Shown: positions 1 through 5,076 of the stretch, piece after piece
Layout of the letters: every line of letters begins with the position of its first letter
Numbering within the stretch: the first letter of the stretch is position 1
Origin: CAXGUU01 sp964012875
GTDB taxonomy: Bacteria; Pseudomonadota; Gammaproteobacteria; Ga0077536
Direction of reading: 5' to 3'
DNA length: 6,977 nt
Assembly (NCBI GenBank): GCA_964012875.1
Contig: CAXGUU010000175.1
Coordinates: 1-6,977 of the forward strand
Program-made: the position numbers and the translations under genes
Notes under the pieces: generated by a model
What the model was told of the DNA's origin: nothing
The model's database searches: none
What the model saw: the letters and a program-made list of their open reading frames with translations, nothing else

Positions 1-227
1 TAGGTGACGATTTGGCCCGGTTTATCGCCCAGTAATGAACCGTACTCGCTTATGACCAGCAGCGACCCGAGTACCTCCATGTCTTCCGGCTTGCTGAATT
101 CGCAAGTAGGAATGATTTCGCCTGCGGCGATGCATGCCGTGACGCCGCCGCTGTCCTCCGCCGTGACGGGGACTGCGGTAGTCAGTGCGAGCACGGTTGC
201 TGCAAACAGAAACTTTTCAACTTTCAC
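1..227 (-). CDS. Exported protein, N-terminal fragment, possibly a beta-propeller (partial)
   Basis: The reading frame on the minus strand opens at a GTG (225-227) preceded by a good ribosome-binding site, AAGGAG, nine bases upstream. It stays open for 75 codons to the left edge, so the C-terminus is missing. Residues 1-23 form a Sec-type signal peptide: Lys2 and Lys5, a hydrophobic core (FLFAATVLAL), and a VTA|ED cleavage site, so the protein is probably periplasmic or further exported. The mature part has two cysteines (C32, C42) and then a segment of the type KPEDMEVLGSLLVISEYGS. That segment resembles a first blade of SMP-30/gluconolactonase-like or related six-bladed beta-propellers, where 'PED...lpdG.llvSEyG' is common. 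The family guess rests on this short motif alone. The signal peptide and start are well supported. The gene is divergent from the porin gene at 616. Confidence 0.7.
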   Translation of the reverse strand, partial: MKVEKFLFAATVLALTTAVPVTAEDSGGVTACIAAGEIIPTCEFSKPEDMEVLGSLLVISEYGSLLGDKPGQIVT

Positions 228-615
228 TATACAACACTCCTTCGCGTGGAAATCCGTTACCAAGGCAGGCACTACGCGGCGTGCGCGTCATCCAGCGAGG
301 CGCGCCCCGAATAGAGGCAAAAACGACCCGGCAGTCCCCCGGTTGCACGATTATGGGGAGTTTTTCTCTGTCATAGCACCGACCGGTAACTTGCCTCATC
401 ACAGCGAGGCCTGTTCCGCAGTCAGGCAGCGTTAGTAGGGAGGGTTTTAAATTATTAATTAATAAGGACATTTTATTTGGATTTCATCTTCCGCGCGAGC
501 TGCAGCTAATTCCCGTGCAGATTGGAACGGACATTGCTCTGTCAGTTGTGAGTATTCACGCGATCGGTAAAGGCCGGGGCAAAAACTTATCCAACACTCA
601 TTGAGGAGCAATGCA
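228..615. other. Intergenic region between divergent genes
   Basis: About 390 bases separate the divergent starts at 227 (minus) and 616 (plus). I see no convincing gene. Open frames here lack ribosome-binding sites and family-like sequence. The stretch 240-440 is GC-rich. It contains a small GCCTC/GAGGC hairpin (393-410) and a run resembling a weak terminator around 336-367, neither of which I call. The stretch 446-480 is strikingly AT-rich and holds a palindrome. No pair of -35/-10 boxes is good enough to call for either flanking gene, although both presumably have promoters here. Confidence 0.6.
452..465. repeat. Perfect 14-bp AT-rich palindrome
   Basis: TTATTAATTAATAA reads identically on both strands. 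It sits in an AT-rich island (about 446-480) inside an otherwise GC-rich intergenic region, roughly 150 bases upstream of the putative porin start and 225 bases upstream of the divergent exported-protein start. It may be a regulator site or an upstream promoter element. AT-only palindromes also arise by chance, so the functional assignment is weak. Confidence 0.35.
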
Positions 616-1356
616 ATGACTAACAAATTCACTTCAATTGCGGTGGCACTTGTACTCGCAAGCGTCTTTACCGGTCACGCGCACGGCGGCGACTTCACCG
701 CCAATGCCTCATTCTCGAACAATTACCTGTGGCGCGGACTGACCCAAACAGAAAACGAGCCCGCGATTTCCGGCGGTATCGATTATGGCCACGACTCCGG
801 CTGGTACATAGGAACCTGGGTATCCAACGTTGAGTACGGGACGACAGATACGTTTTCCTACGAAAACGACATCTACGCTGGTTATGCCGGCGAGTACAAC
901 GGGATCAGCTACGACCTGGGCTACCTGTATTACAACTACGATGAAGATAACGATATCGATTTTGGCGAAGTGTACGGTTCTGTTGGTTGGGGTGGCTTTA
1001 GTGTTACTGCGTGGGTCCTCGCCCATACCGAAGCAAATGAAAGCATGGGGCAGGGCATTGTCGGTCGTGACTACGACTTTGGCTTTGGCGATGCCTATTA
1101 CGTTTACGGCGACTACGTTCACGAGGTCCGCGAAGGACTGGAACTAGGTTTGCACGTCGGCTATCACGCGGGTGACTTTGTCGACGCCTTCAACTTTGCC
1201 GATGGCACGGATGATTATGTCGAGTGGAATGTTTCTTTGGCGAAAGCCGGATTCGGATTCCTGGTTAGCGGGACAGATCTCGACGACTCTCCTGCGGGCC
1301 TGCAGAACGACCAGATTAAATTTGTTGTTTCCTACACCATCGATATCGATTTGTAG
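616..1356 (+). CDS. TorF-family putative porin
   Basis: This encodes a 246-residue outer-membrane beta-barrel protein of the TorF family of putative porins. These proteins are predicted to form channels, but their substrates are mostly unknown. The start is ATG 616, seven bases after GAGGAG (603-608). The upstream in-frame TTG at 601 would place the ribosome-binding site inside the gene, and the ATG at 611 hits TGA after two codons. Residues 1-24 look like a signal peptide (hydrophobic IAVALVLASVF, cleavage near AHG|GDF). The mature N-terminus, with FSNNYLWRGLTQTENEPAISG then GIDYGHDSGWYIGTWVSNV in sequence, follows the TorF signature of 'S.nY.fRGisQt...PaiqGg.dy.h.sGfY.GtW.SNv'. The rest alternates aromatic, glycine and acidic residues as expected for short-turn beta strands. 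It has no cysteines. It appears monocistronic and ends just before a hairpin terminator. Confidence 0.88.
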   Translation: MTNKFTSIAVALVLASVFTGHAHGGDFTANASFSNNYLWRGLTQTENEPAISGGIDYGHDSGWYIGTWVSNVEYGTTDTFSYENDIYAGYAGEYNGISYDLGYLYYNYDEDNDIDFGEVYGSVGWGGFSVTAWVLAHTEANESMGQGIVGRDYDFGFGDAYYVYGDYVHEVREGLELGLHVGYHAGDFVDAFNFADGTDDYVEWNVSLAKAGFGFLVSGTDLDDSPAGLQNDQIKFVVSYTIDIDL

Positions 1357-1371
1357 AATTACCCCGGATCG

Positions 1372-1411
1372 AAAAAAAAGGCGGTGGGGCACATAGCCTC
1401 GCCGCCTTTTT
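1372..1411. terminator. Rho-independent terminator, bidirectional
   Basis: An 11-bp stem (1380-1390 with 1396-1406, including two G-T pairs on the plus strand) encloses the five-base loop ACATA. On the plus strand it is followed by TTTTT (1407-1411). Eight A residues precede it (1372-1379), giving a U run for transcripts from the minus strand. It lies between the convergent genes ending at 1356 (plus) and 1456 (minus), so it probably terminates both. Confidence 0.88.
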
Positions 1412-1455
1412 AATTTGAATTAGGGATACGCGCCGGGTGTGTCCGGGCGCCTTAT

Positions 1456-1839
1456 TTACTGAGCCTTCAATCGCCGTAGGCGATCGTTGCCCGGCTTGCG
1501 ATCGTCGTTGCTAGGCAGAAAGTCCCAGATGCTCTTCTTTTCATCATCATTGCTTTCACTGGCGGCAACCGTCTGCTGCTGCGTTGCGGCCGAATCATCC
1601 TTGCTTGCGCGCTCCGGTATTGTCAGCTCATCGCGGGCCGCTGCGCAGGCTCGGCGCGCAGCCAGGATGGCCGCTTGGCTGGGGGCTTGGCCTTCGACTT
1701 CGCCTGCAGCCCGCATTCCGGCGACCACAGCCGCTGCAATGCCGCGGCATTCGGCCGCTGCGGTTTCGTCCGCTGAAAGGTTTGCTGCAGGCGTTAAGGA
1801 TGCGGCGAACAGAAGACTGATGGCTACCGGGTGTTTCAA
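1456..1839 (-). CDS. Small Ala-rich exported protein of unknown function
   Basis: This encodes 127 residues from a TTG start (1837-1839), supported by GGAG (1848-1851) eight bases upstream. The only nearby ATG (1851-1853) is out of frame and stops after five codons. Residues 1-23 are a signal peptide (KHPVAISLLFAASLTPA, cleavage near LSA|DE), so the product is probably periplasmic. Residues 24-72 are Ala-rich and likely helical, with two cysteines (C31 and C65) that could form a disulfide holding a helical hairpin. Residues about 75-100 are a polar linker rich in Asp, Ser and Gln. The C-terminus combines SIWDFLPSNDD with a basic tail (RLRRLKAQ), a possible interaction motif. I recognise no family. 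The signal peptide, the ribosome-binding site and the terminator at the end support a real gene. It is convergent with the TorF-type porin gene and divergent from the ArsR cluster. Confidence 0.7.
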   Translation of the reverse strand: MKHPVAISLLFAASLTPAANLSADETAAAECRGIAAAVVAGMRAAGEVEGQAPSQAAILAARRACAAARDELTIPERASKDDSAATQQQTVAASESNDDEKKSIWDFLPSNDDRKPGNDRLRRLKAQ

Positions 1840-1917
1840 AACTCGCGCTCCATTTGGGTGGCAGTTCTCCGCAGTGTAGCAGCAGTTGCGTGATTCGCGG
1901 CTATCCCGGGCCGGTCA

Positions 1918-1941
1918 ATATATGCAAAACTTTGAATATAT
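1918..1941. promoter_or_regulatory. Candidate ArsR-type operator (11-2-11 inverted repeat)
   Basis: The half-sites ATATATGCAAA (1918-1928) and TTTGAATATAT (1931-1941) are reverse complements at 10 of 11 positions and are separated by AC. ArsR/SmtB-family repressors typically bind AT-rich 12-2-12 imperfect inverted repeats, so the geometry fits the regulator encoded immediately downstream. The repeat ends two bases before the presumed -35 region of the operon promoter, where a bound repressor could block polymerase. It also lies about 80 bases upstream of the divergent small exported protein and could affect both units. Binding by this particular regulator is inferred. Confidence 0.6.
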
Positions 1942-1942
1942 A

Positions 1943-1971
1943 TAGATTTGTATTAAATAGCTGTTTATAAT
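1943..1971 (+). promoter_or_regulatory. Putative sigma-70 promoter of the ArsR-carbonic anhydrase-SulP operon
   Basis: A perfect -10 hexamer TATAAT is at 1966-1971. With a 17-bp spacer, the -35 would be TAGATT (1943-1948), a 3/6 match to TTGACA, so the promoter may need help or be intrinsically weak. Transcription would start near 1978, giving a leader of about 24 bases to the ATG at 2002 or about 72 bases to the TTG at 2050. Confidence 0.5.
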
Positions 1972-2001
1972 TGGGGTTATCAGGCACACGGGTGAAACGA
2001 C

Positions 2002-2049
2002 ATGCCAAGCCGAATCGTTGTCGCCAAATAGCTCGCAGAGATTTTTAAG
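2002..2049 (+). other. Interrupted N-terminal extension of the ArsR gene (nine-codon reading frame ending in TAG)
   Basis: ATG 2002 is preceded by GGTGA (1991-1995) at a six-base spacing, a better ribosome-binding site than the one before the TTG at 2050. It is in the same frame as the regulator and reads MPSRIVVAK-TAG-LAEIFKL before running into the annotated regulator. LAEIFKL is the expected first helix of an ArsR protein ('LAelFKalShPtRlrIl'). The TAG at 2029-2031 therefore appears to replace a sense codon just before helix 1. The short peptide MPSRIVVAK could now act as a leader whose termination 18 bases upstream allows restart at the TTG. A pseudogene or a sequencing error is also possible. 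Confidence 0.7.
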
Positions 2050-2358
2050 TTGATTTCGCATCCGGATCGAATCCGGCTCATTGAAGAACTTGGCGGCCAG
2101 GAAAAGGATGTTAATTCGCTAGCCGAGTCGCTTGCGCTGCCTAACGCCCGCGTGTCGCAGCATCTGTCGTTGTTGCGAGCCCATCGCATTGTCGAAGAAC
2201 GGCGCGATGGCCGGCATCATTTTTATCGCCTGGTTCAGCCCGATCTTGCAGAGTGGATTGTCGATGGGCTGACATTTATCGAAGGACGAATCAGCGCCGT
2301 TGACCGTTCGAAAATACGCGCCGCCAAGCGCCTGTGGCGTGCTGATGCGCGCGTGTGA
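2050..2358 (+). CDS. ArsR-family winged-helix transcriptional regulator (N-terminus interrupted by amber stop)
   Basis: From the TTG at 2050 this gives 102 residues, and from the ATG at 2002 it would be 118 codons including an in-frame TAG. It is the DNA-binding regulator of the cluster, acting as a dimer in the cytoplasm, most likely as a repressor. Residues 3-14 (SHPDRIRLIEEL) are the conserved ArsR helix 2 region. Residues 20-48 form the helix-turn-helix, with the recognition helix around VSQHLSLLRAH (35-45). Residues 49-61 (EERRDGRHHFYRL) are the beta-wing, and residues 65-79 form the C-terminal dimerisation helix. There is no cysteine anywhere, so CxC metal sites (ArsR, CadC) and dithiol persulfide sensors (BigR/SqrR) are excluded, and no obvious SmtB-type alpha-5 site is visible. 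Only a weak AGAG (2037-2040) precedes the TTG, which would also delete most of helix 1, part of the dimer interface. The carbonic anhydrase gene starts 30 bases after the stop, indicating one transcript. Confidence 0.8.
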   Translation: MISHPDRIRLIEELGGQEKDVNSLAESLALPNARVSQHLSLLRAHRIVEERRDGRHHFYRLVQPDLAEWIVDGLTFIEGRISAVDRSKIRAAKRLWRADARV

Positions 2359-2388
2359 ATTGAAACCAATCGATAGAGGAATATTCTG

Positions 2389-3051
2389 ATGCCAAGGTTC
2401 GCCGAAGGTGTTGTTCGGTTTCAGAACGACATTTTCCCGAAAAAGAAAGAGCTGTTCGAACGTCTCAGCCTGGGACAGTCCCCGGAAGCTCTGTTCGTAA
2501 CCTGTTCCGATTCCCGCATAGACACGGCGATGATCACGCAGACCGACCCTGGTGATCTTTTCGTTTGCCGAAACGCCGGCAATATTGTGCCGCCACACAC
2601 GACGCAAACGGGCGGCATAACGGCATCGATCGAATTTGCGGTTGCGGTATTAAAAGTACCTCACATTGTGATCTGCGGTCACACCGAATGCGGCGCGATG
2701 AAAGGCGCGATGAATCCGGAAGGTCTGGACGGCCTTCCCCACGTAAGAGAGTGGCTGAGCTACTCGCGCGCCGCTGTCGGAGTAGTGCGCGAACGTGGGG
2801 CAAATGAGGACGATGACGCGGGCATGAGCATGCTGCTTGACCAAAACGTGGTTCTGCAGCTACAGCACGTAAGGACGCATCCAGTAGTCGCTGTTGCCCT
2901 AGCGAAAGGGAAACTCGAATTACACGGTTGGGTCTATGACATTCGCACCGGCCAAGTCAGGGCGTTTGATCACGCAACCGAAACATTCAGACCGGTGACC
3001 GAAAGCTACCCTGCCGAACTCGTCGCTACAGCCAGCAACTGTTCAGCGTGA
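2389..3051 (+). CDS. Beta-class carbonic anhydrase (EC 4.2.1.1)
   Basis: This 220-residue zinc enzyme catalyses reversible hydration of CO2 to bicarbonate. The start is ATG 2389 with AGAGGA (2375-2380) eight bases upstream. All catalytic residues of beta-carbonic anhydrases are present: zinc ligands C39, H98 and C101 (motifs TCSDSRI and CGHTECGAM), and the Asp41/Arg43 dyad. The RNAGNIV segment (61-67) and the C-terminal ELHGWVYDIRTGQV segment are also typical. The length fits the bacterial family, and there is no signal peptide, so it is cytoplasmic. It lies between an ArsR regulator and a SulP transporter with gaps of 30 and 34 bases, so it is almost certainly co-transcribed with both. In this setting it probably converts imported bicarbonate to CO2, or the reverse, for carboxylating enzymes or pH balance. 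Confidence 0.95.
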   Translation: MPRFAEGVVRFQNDIFPKKKELFERLSLGQSPEALFVTCSDSRIDTAMITQTDPGDLFVCRNAGNIVPPHTTQTGGITASIEFAVAVLKVPHIVICGHTECGAMKGAMNPEGLDGLPHVREWLSYSRAAVGVVRERGANEDDDAGMSMLLDQNVVLQLQHVRTHPVVAVALAKGKLELHGWVYDIRTGQVRAFDHATETFRPVTESYPAELVATASNCSA

Positions 3052-3085
3052 GCATTCCAGTTATTCGAGACTTATGAGAATTTAA

Positions 3086-4720
3086 ATGAACACTGTAAAT
3101 TCGGGCACACAGAAAACTTCGTATTTCGATTTCTCTAACTTACGCGGCGATGTTTTCGGCGGCTTAACTGCTGGCGTTGTCGCTTTACCACTCGCGCTTG
3201 CGTTTGGCGAGGCATCGGGCGCCGGCCCCATCGCGGGTCTTTGGGGGGCAATTTTCGTTGGCTTCTTCGCCGCCTTGTTCGGCGGCACCGAGTCACAGGT
3301 CTCCGGACCGACCGGGCCAATGGTGGTTGTCTTCGCGGGTGTATTCGCGACTCTGGGTGCCAATCCGGCCGTCGTGTTCGCTGCCGTCGTACTCGCCGGC
3401 CTGTTGCAAATCGGCTTCGGTGTACTGCGCCTCGGGCAGTACATTCGGCTGGTGCCCTACCCGGTGGTCTCCGGTTTTATGAGTGGTATCGGTTGCATCA
3501 TCATCGCGCTGCAAATGGCGCGGCTGTTCGGGCACGAACCGGAGGGTGGTGGCACTATCCCCGCCCTGGCCGCGATTCCCGCGGCCGTGATGGACCCTAT
3601 CTGGCCAGCGGTCATCATCGGCGCGCTATCACTCGCAATCGTCTTTTACTGGCCGAAGTCCTGGAGCGTCTTCATCCCGGGGCCCCTGGCCGCATTGATC
3701 ATTGGTACCGTGACCAGCCTGTTTCTGACTGGCGCCCCGATTCTTGGCGACATCCCCACCGGTTTCCCATCTTTTGTCTTACCTTCGTTTACCCATGAGA
3801 CGTTTGCCATCGTGCTTGAGGCCGCGTTTATTCTGGCCGTATTGGGCGCGATTGACAGTCTGCTGACGTCGCTGGTCGCCGATAACATGTCGCGCACCCG
3901 GCACAATTCAGACCGCGAGCTGGTTGGTCAGGGTATCGGTAACACGGTCGCGGGTCTGTTTGGCGCGATTCCGGGCGCCGGCGCCACCATGCGCACGGTG
4001 GTCAACATTCGCACCGGCGGGCGTACCCGTATATCGGGCATGTTGCACGCGCTATTCCTACTGGCTGTCGTCATCAGCCTCGCGCCGTTGGCCTCACTGA
4101 TTCCTCATGCCGTACTGGCAGGCATTCTGGTCAAGGTTGGTTACGACATCATCGATTTTTCCTACCTGATTCGCGCCCACAAGGGACCGCGATGGGATCT
4201 TGCCCTGATGGTAATCGTCCTCGGCATGACGGTGTTTGTTGATCTGATCACGGCGGTCGCTGTCGGCGTCGTGCTGGCCGCGCTGGCCTTCGTTAAGCGA
4301 CTTGCCGATGAACAGCTGGCGGCTTTGGGACAGGAAACAGCGCTGATCACAACTCCGGAGGAGAACGAAATTCTGGAACGTGCCGACGGCGCCATTACGC
4401 TGTTCGATTTCGGTGGGCCGCTCAGTTTCGGCGCGGCCGCGGACGCCGGGCACCAGGTTCGCGAACGGTCGCTCGGCAAGACAATCGTGATTGTGCTCGA
4501 TTTCTCCCGGGTCCCTTTCATTGACGTATCCGCCGCTCGTGCTGTCGAAACGATTGCCTGCGATGCCCGGGAGTCCGGGAAGCAGGTTTATTTAACCGGC
4601 ATTTCAGAGGAAGTAGGCGACGTATTGAAGGCGCTTGAAGCCGACCATTGCCTGCCAAGCGGCTCCTATTACGATACGCGGATCGAAGCTTTGCACGCGG
4701 CTCTGAAAGTTCTCAACTAA
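3086..4720 (+). CDS. SulP-family anion transporter with STAS domain, BicA-like (probable Na+/bicarbonate symporter)
   Basis: This encodes a 544-residue inner-membrane transporter. Residues about 15-405 form the multi-span SulP core: NLRGDVFGGLTAGVVALPLA near the N-terminus, then GLWGAIFVGFFAALFGGTES and SGPTGPM. Residues about 435-540 form a cytoplasmic STAS domain, with VLDFSRVPFIDVSA (470-483) and Ser482 in the STAS phospho-site position. The core resembles cyanobacterial BicA. The helix-8 segment AIDSLLTSLVADNMSRTRH places Asp257 and Thr261 where BicA has its Na+-coordinating Asp258 and Thr262, and Thr68 matches BicA Thr69. The start at ATG 3086 is forced because the in-frame ATG at 3074 meets TAA just before it. 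Its ribosome-binding site is weak (GAGAA, 3076-3080), so translation may be coupled to the gene upstream. Pairing with a carbonic anhydrase 34 bases upstream supports bicarbonate as substrate, though sulfate or another anion cannot be excluded from sequence alone. Confidence 0.92.
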   Translation: MNTVNSGTQKTSYFDFSNLRGDVFGGLTAGVVALPLALAFGEASGAGPIAGLWGAIFVGFFAALFGGTESQVSGPTGPMVVVFAGVFATLGANPAVVFAAVVLAGLLQIGFGVLRLGQYIRLVPYPVVSGFMSGIGCIIIALQMARLFGHEPEGGGTIPALAAIPAAVMDPIWPAVIIGALSLAIVFYWPKSWSVFIPGPLAALIIGTVTSLFLTGAPILGDIPTGFPSFVLPSFTHETFAIVLEAAFILAVLGAIDSLLTSLVADNMSRTRHNSDRELVGQGIGNTVAGLFGAIPGAGATMRTVVNIRTGGRTRISGMLHALFLLAVVISLAPLASLIPHAVLAGILVKVGYDIIDFSYLIRAHKGPRWDLALMVIVLGMTVFVDLITAVAVGVVLAALAFVKRLADEQLAALGQETALITTPEENEILERADGAITLFDFGGPLSFGAAADAGHQVRERSLGKTIVIVLDFSRVPFIDVSAARAVETIACDARESGKQVYLTGISEEVGDVLKALEADHCLPSGSYYDTRIEALHAALKVLN

Positions 4721-4833
4721 ACACCAGTTGCCCAACCCTCGCAGGACGCGCCGGGGACCGCAGCGAGCTGACCGCGCCCTGTCTTTCGCGGTACTGCCGG
4801 CGTTCGTCTGAGCCCGCGCGCTTGACTTGATTC

Positions 4834-4867
4834 ACCACCGCCATGTTTGCCCCGACGTGACGGTGGT
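4834..4867. repeat. Imperfect hairpin followed by an A tract
   Basis: ACCACCG (4834-4840) pairs perfectly with CGGTGGT (4861-4867). After a C/A mismatch, four more pairs form (CATG with CGTG, one G-T), leaving a ten-base loop. Seven A residues follow (4868-4874). The A tract is on the wrong strand for a terminator of the SulP operon. On the minus strand the U run would precede the stem. It might be a 3' mRNA-stabilising structure. Confidence 0.4.
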
Positions 4868-4909
4868 AAAAAAACATTCCAGCCGGCAATACCCGGCAGC
4901 TCCAGTCGA

Positions 4910-4930
4910 GTTACAGTCGCTGCCTGTAAC
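4910..4930. repeat. Perfect 7-7-7 inverted repeat, possible operator
   Basis: GTTACAG (4910-4916) and CTGTAAC (4924-4930) are exact reverse complements separated by TCGCTGC. The repeat ends 18 bases before the Pho-box-like site upstream of the porin gene. Its symmetry and spacing suit a dimeric regulator. It does not match LexA (CTGT-N8-ACAG has the opposite order), and I cannot assign a protein. Confidence 0.4.
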
Positions 4931-4948
4931 CCGGGGCCGTGCGTTTAA

Positions 4949-4966
4949 ATGTCACGAAACTGTCAT
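4949..4966 (+). promoter_or_regulatory. Pho box (PhoB-binding site) upstream of the porin gene
   Basis: ATGTCAC-GAAA-CTGTCAT consists of two 7-base direct repeats with a 4-base spacer, as in the PhoB consensus CTGTCAT-AWAW-CTGTCAY. The first repeat differs at its first base and has the permitted C at the last, and the second matches exactly. A -10-like CAAACT (4977-4982) starts ten bases after the box, the spacing expected when PhoB replaces the -35 contact. This predicts induction of the porin under phosphate starvation. Confidence 0.7.
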
Positions 4967-5076
4967 ATTGGCTCGTCAAACTGCCCCCTGAAATCACCCA
5001 CTTGGTTAAGCCTATCCTTTGTTTTGCGCAGCGGATGGCTCACTAGCCGGGTCGTAAACATTCAGGAGGTAAGTGA

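Larger units (their letters stand above)
4721..5076. other. Intergenic region between SulP and porin genes
   Basis: About 356 bases hold no credible gene but several inverted repeats: ACCGCG/CGCGGT (4771-4792), a longer imperfect hairpin (4834-4867), GCCGG/CCGGC (4882-4897) and a perfect GTTACAG/CTGTAAC pair (4910-4930). Then come a Pho-box-like site (4949-4966) and the porin's ribosome-binding site. None of the hairpins is followed by a T run on the plus strand, so I see no classical terminator for the SulP operon. Termination may be Rho-dependent. Confidence 0.6.

Noticed and set aside
336..367. CCCC/GGGG pair followed by TTTTT, terminator-like
   Set aside because: The stem has only four pairs with a long loop, and no plus-strand gene lies upstream that would need it.
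4..435. 143-codon plus-strand open frame across the left edge
   Set aside because: It lies antisense to a frame with a clear signal peptide and ribosome-binding site, has no ribosome-binding site of its own, and resembles no protein family.
217..471. 84-codon minus-strand open frame in the 228-615 intergenic region
   Set aside because: It overlaps the start of the exported-protein gene, lacks a convincing ribosome-binding site, and has no domain-like or membrane sequence.
546..559. CRP-like sequence TGTGA...TCACG upstream of the TorF-type gene
   Set aside because: The half-sites are four bases apart rather than the six required for a CRP site.
1429..1451. GC-rich imperfect hairpin (GCGCC...GGCGC) downstream of the small exported protein
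   Set aside because: The stem is only about five pairs and no T run follows on either strand. The nearby 1372-1411 hairpin is a far better terminator.
2119..2607. 162-codon minus-strand open frame over the regulator and carbonic anhydrase start
   Set aside because: It is a shadow of two well-supported genes on the opposite strand, with no family-like features.
3074..3085. Upstream ATG in frame with the SulP gene
   Set aside because: It is followed after two codons by TAA, so it cannot start the transporter. A tiny leader is possible but unsupported.
4648..4830. 60-codon plus-strand frame overlapping the SulP end
   Set aside because: It starts inside the STAS domain in another frame with no ribosome-binding site and no recognisable sequence.
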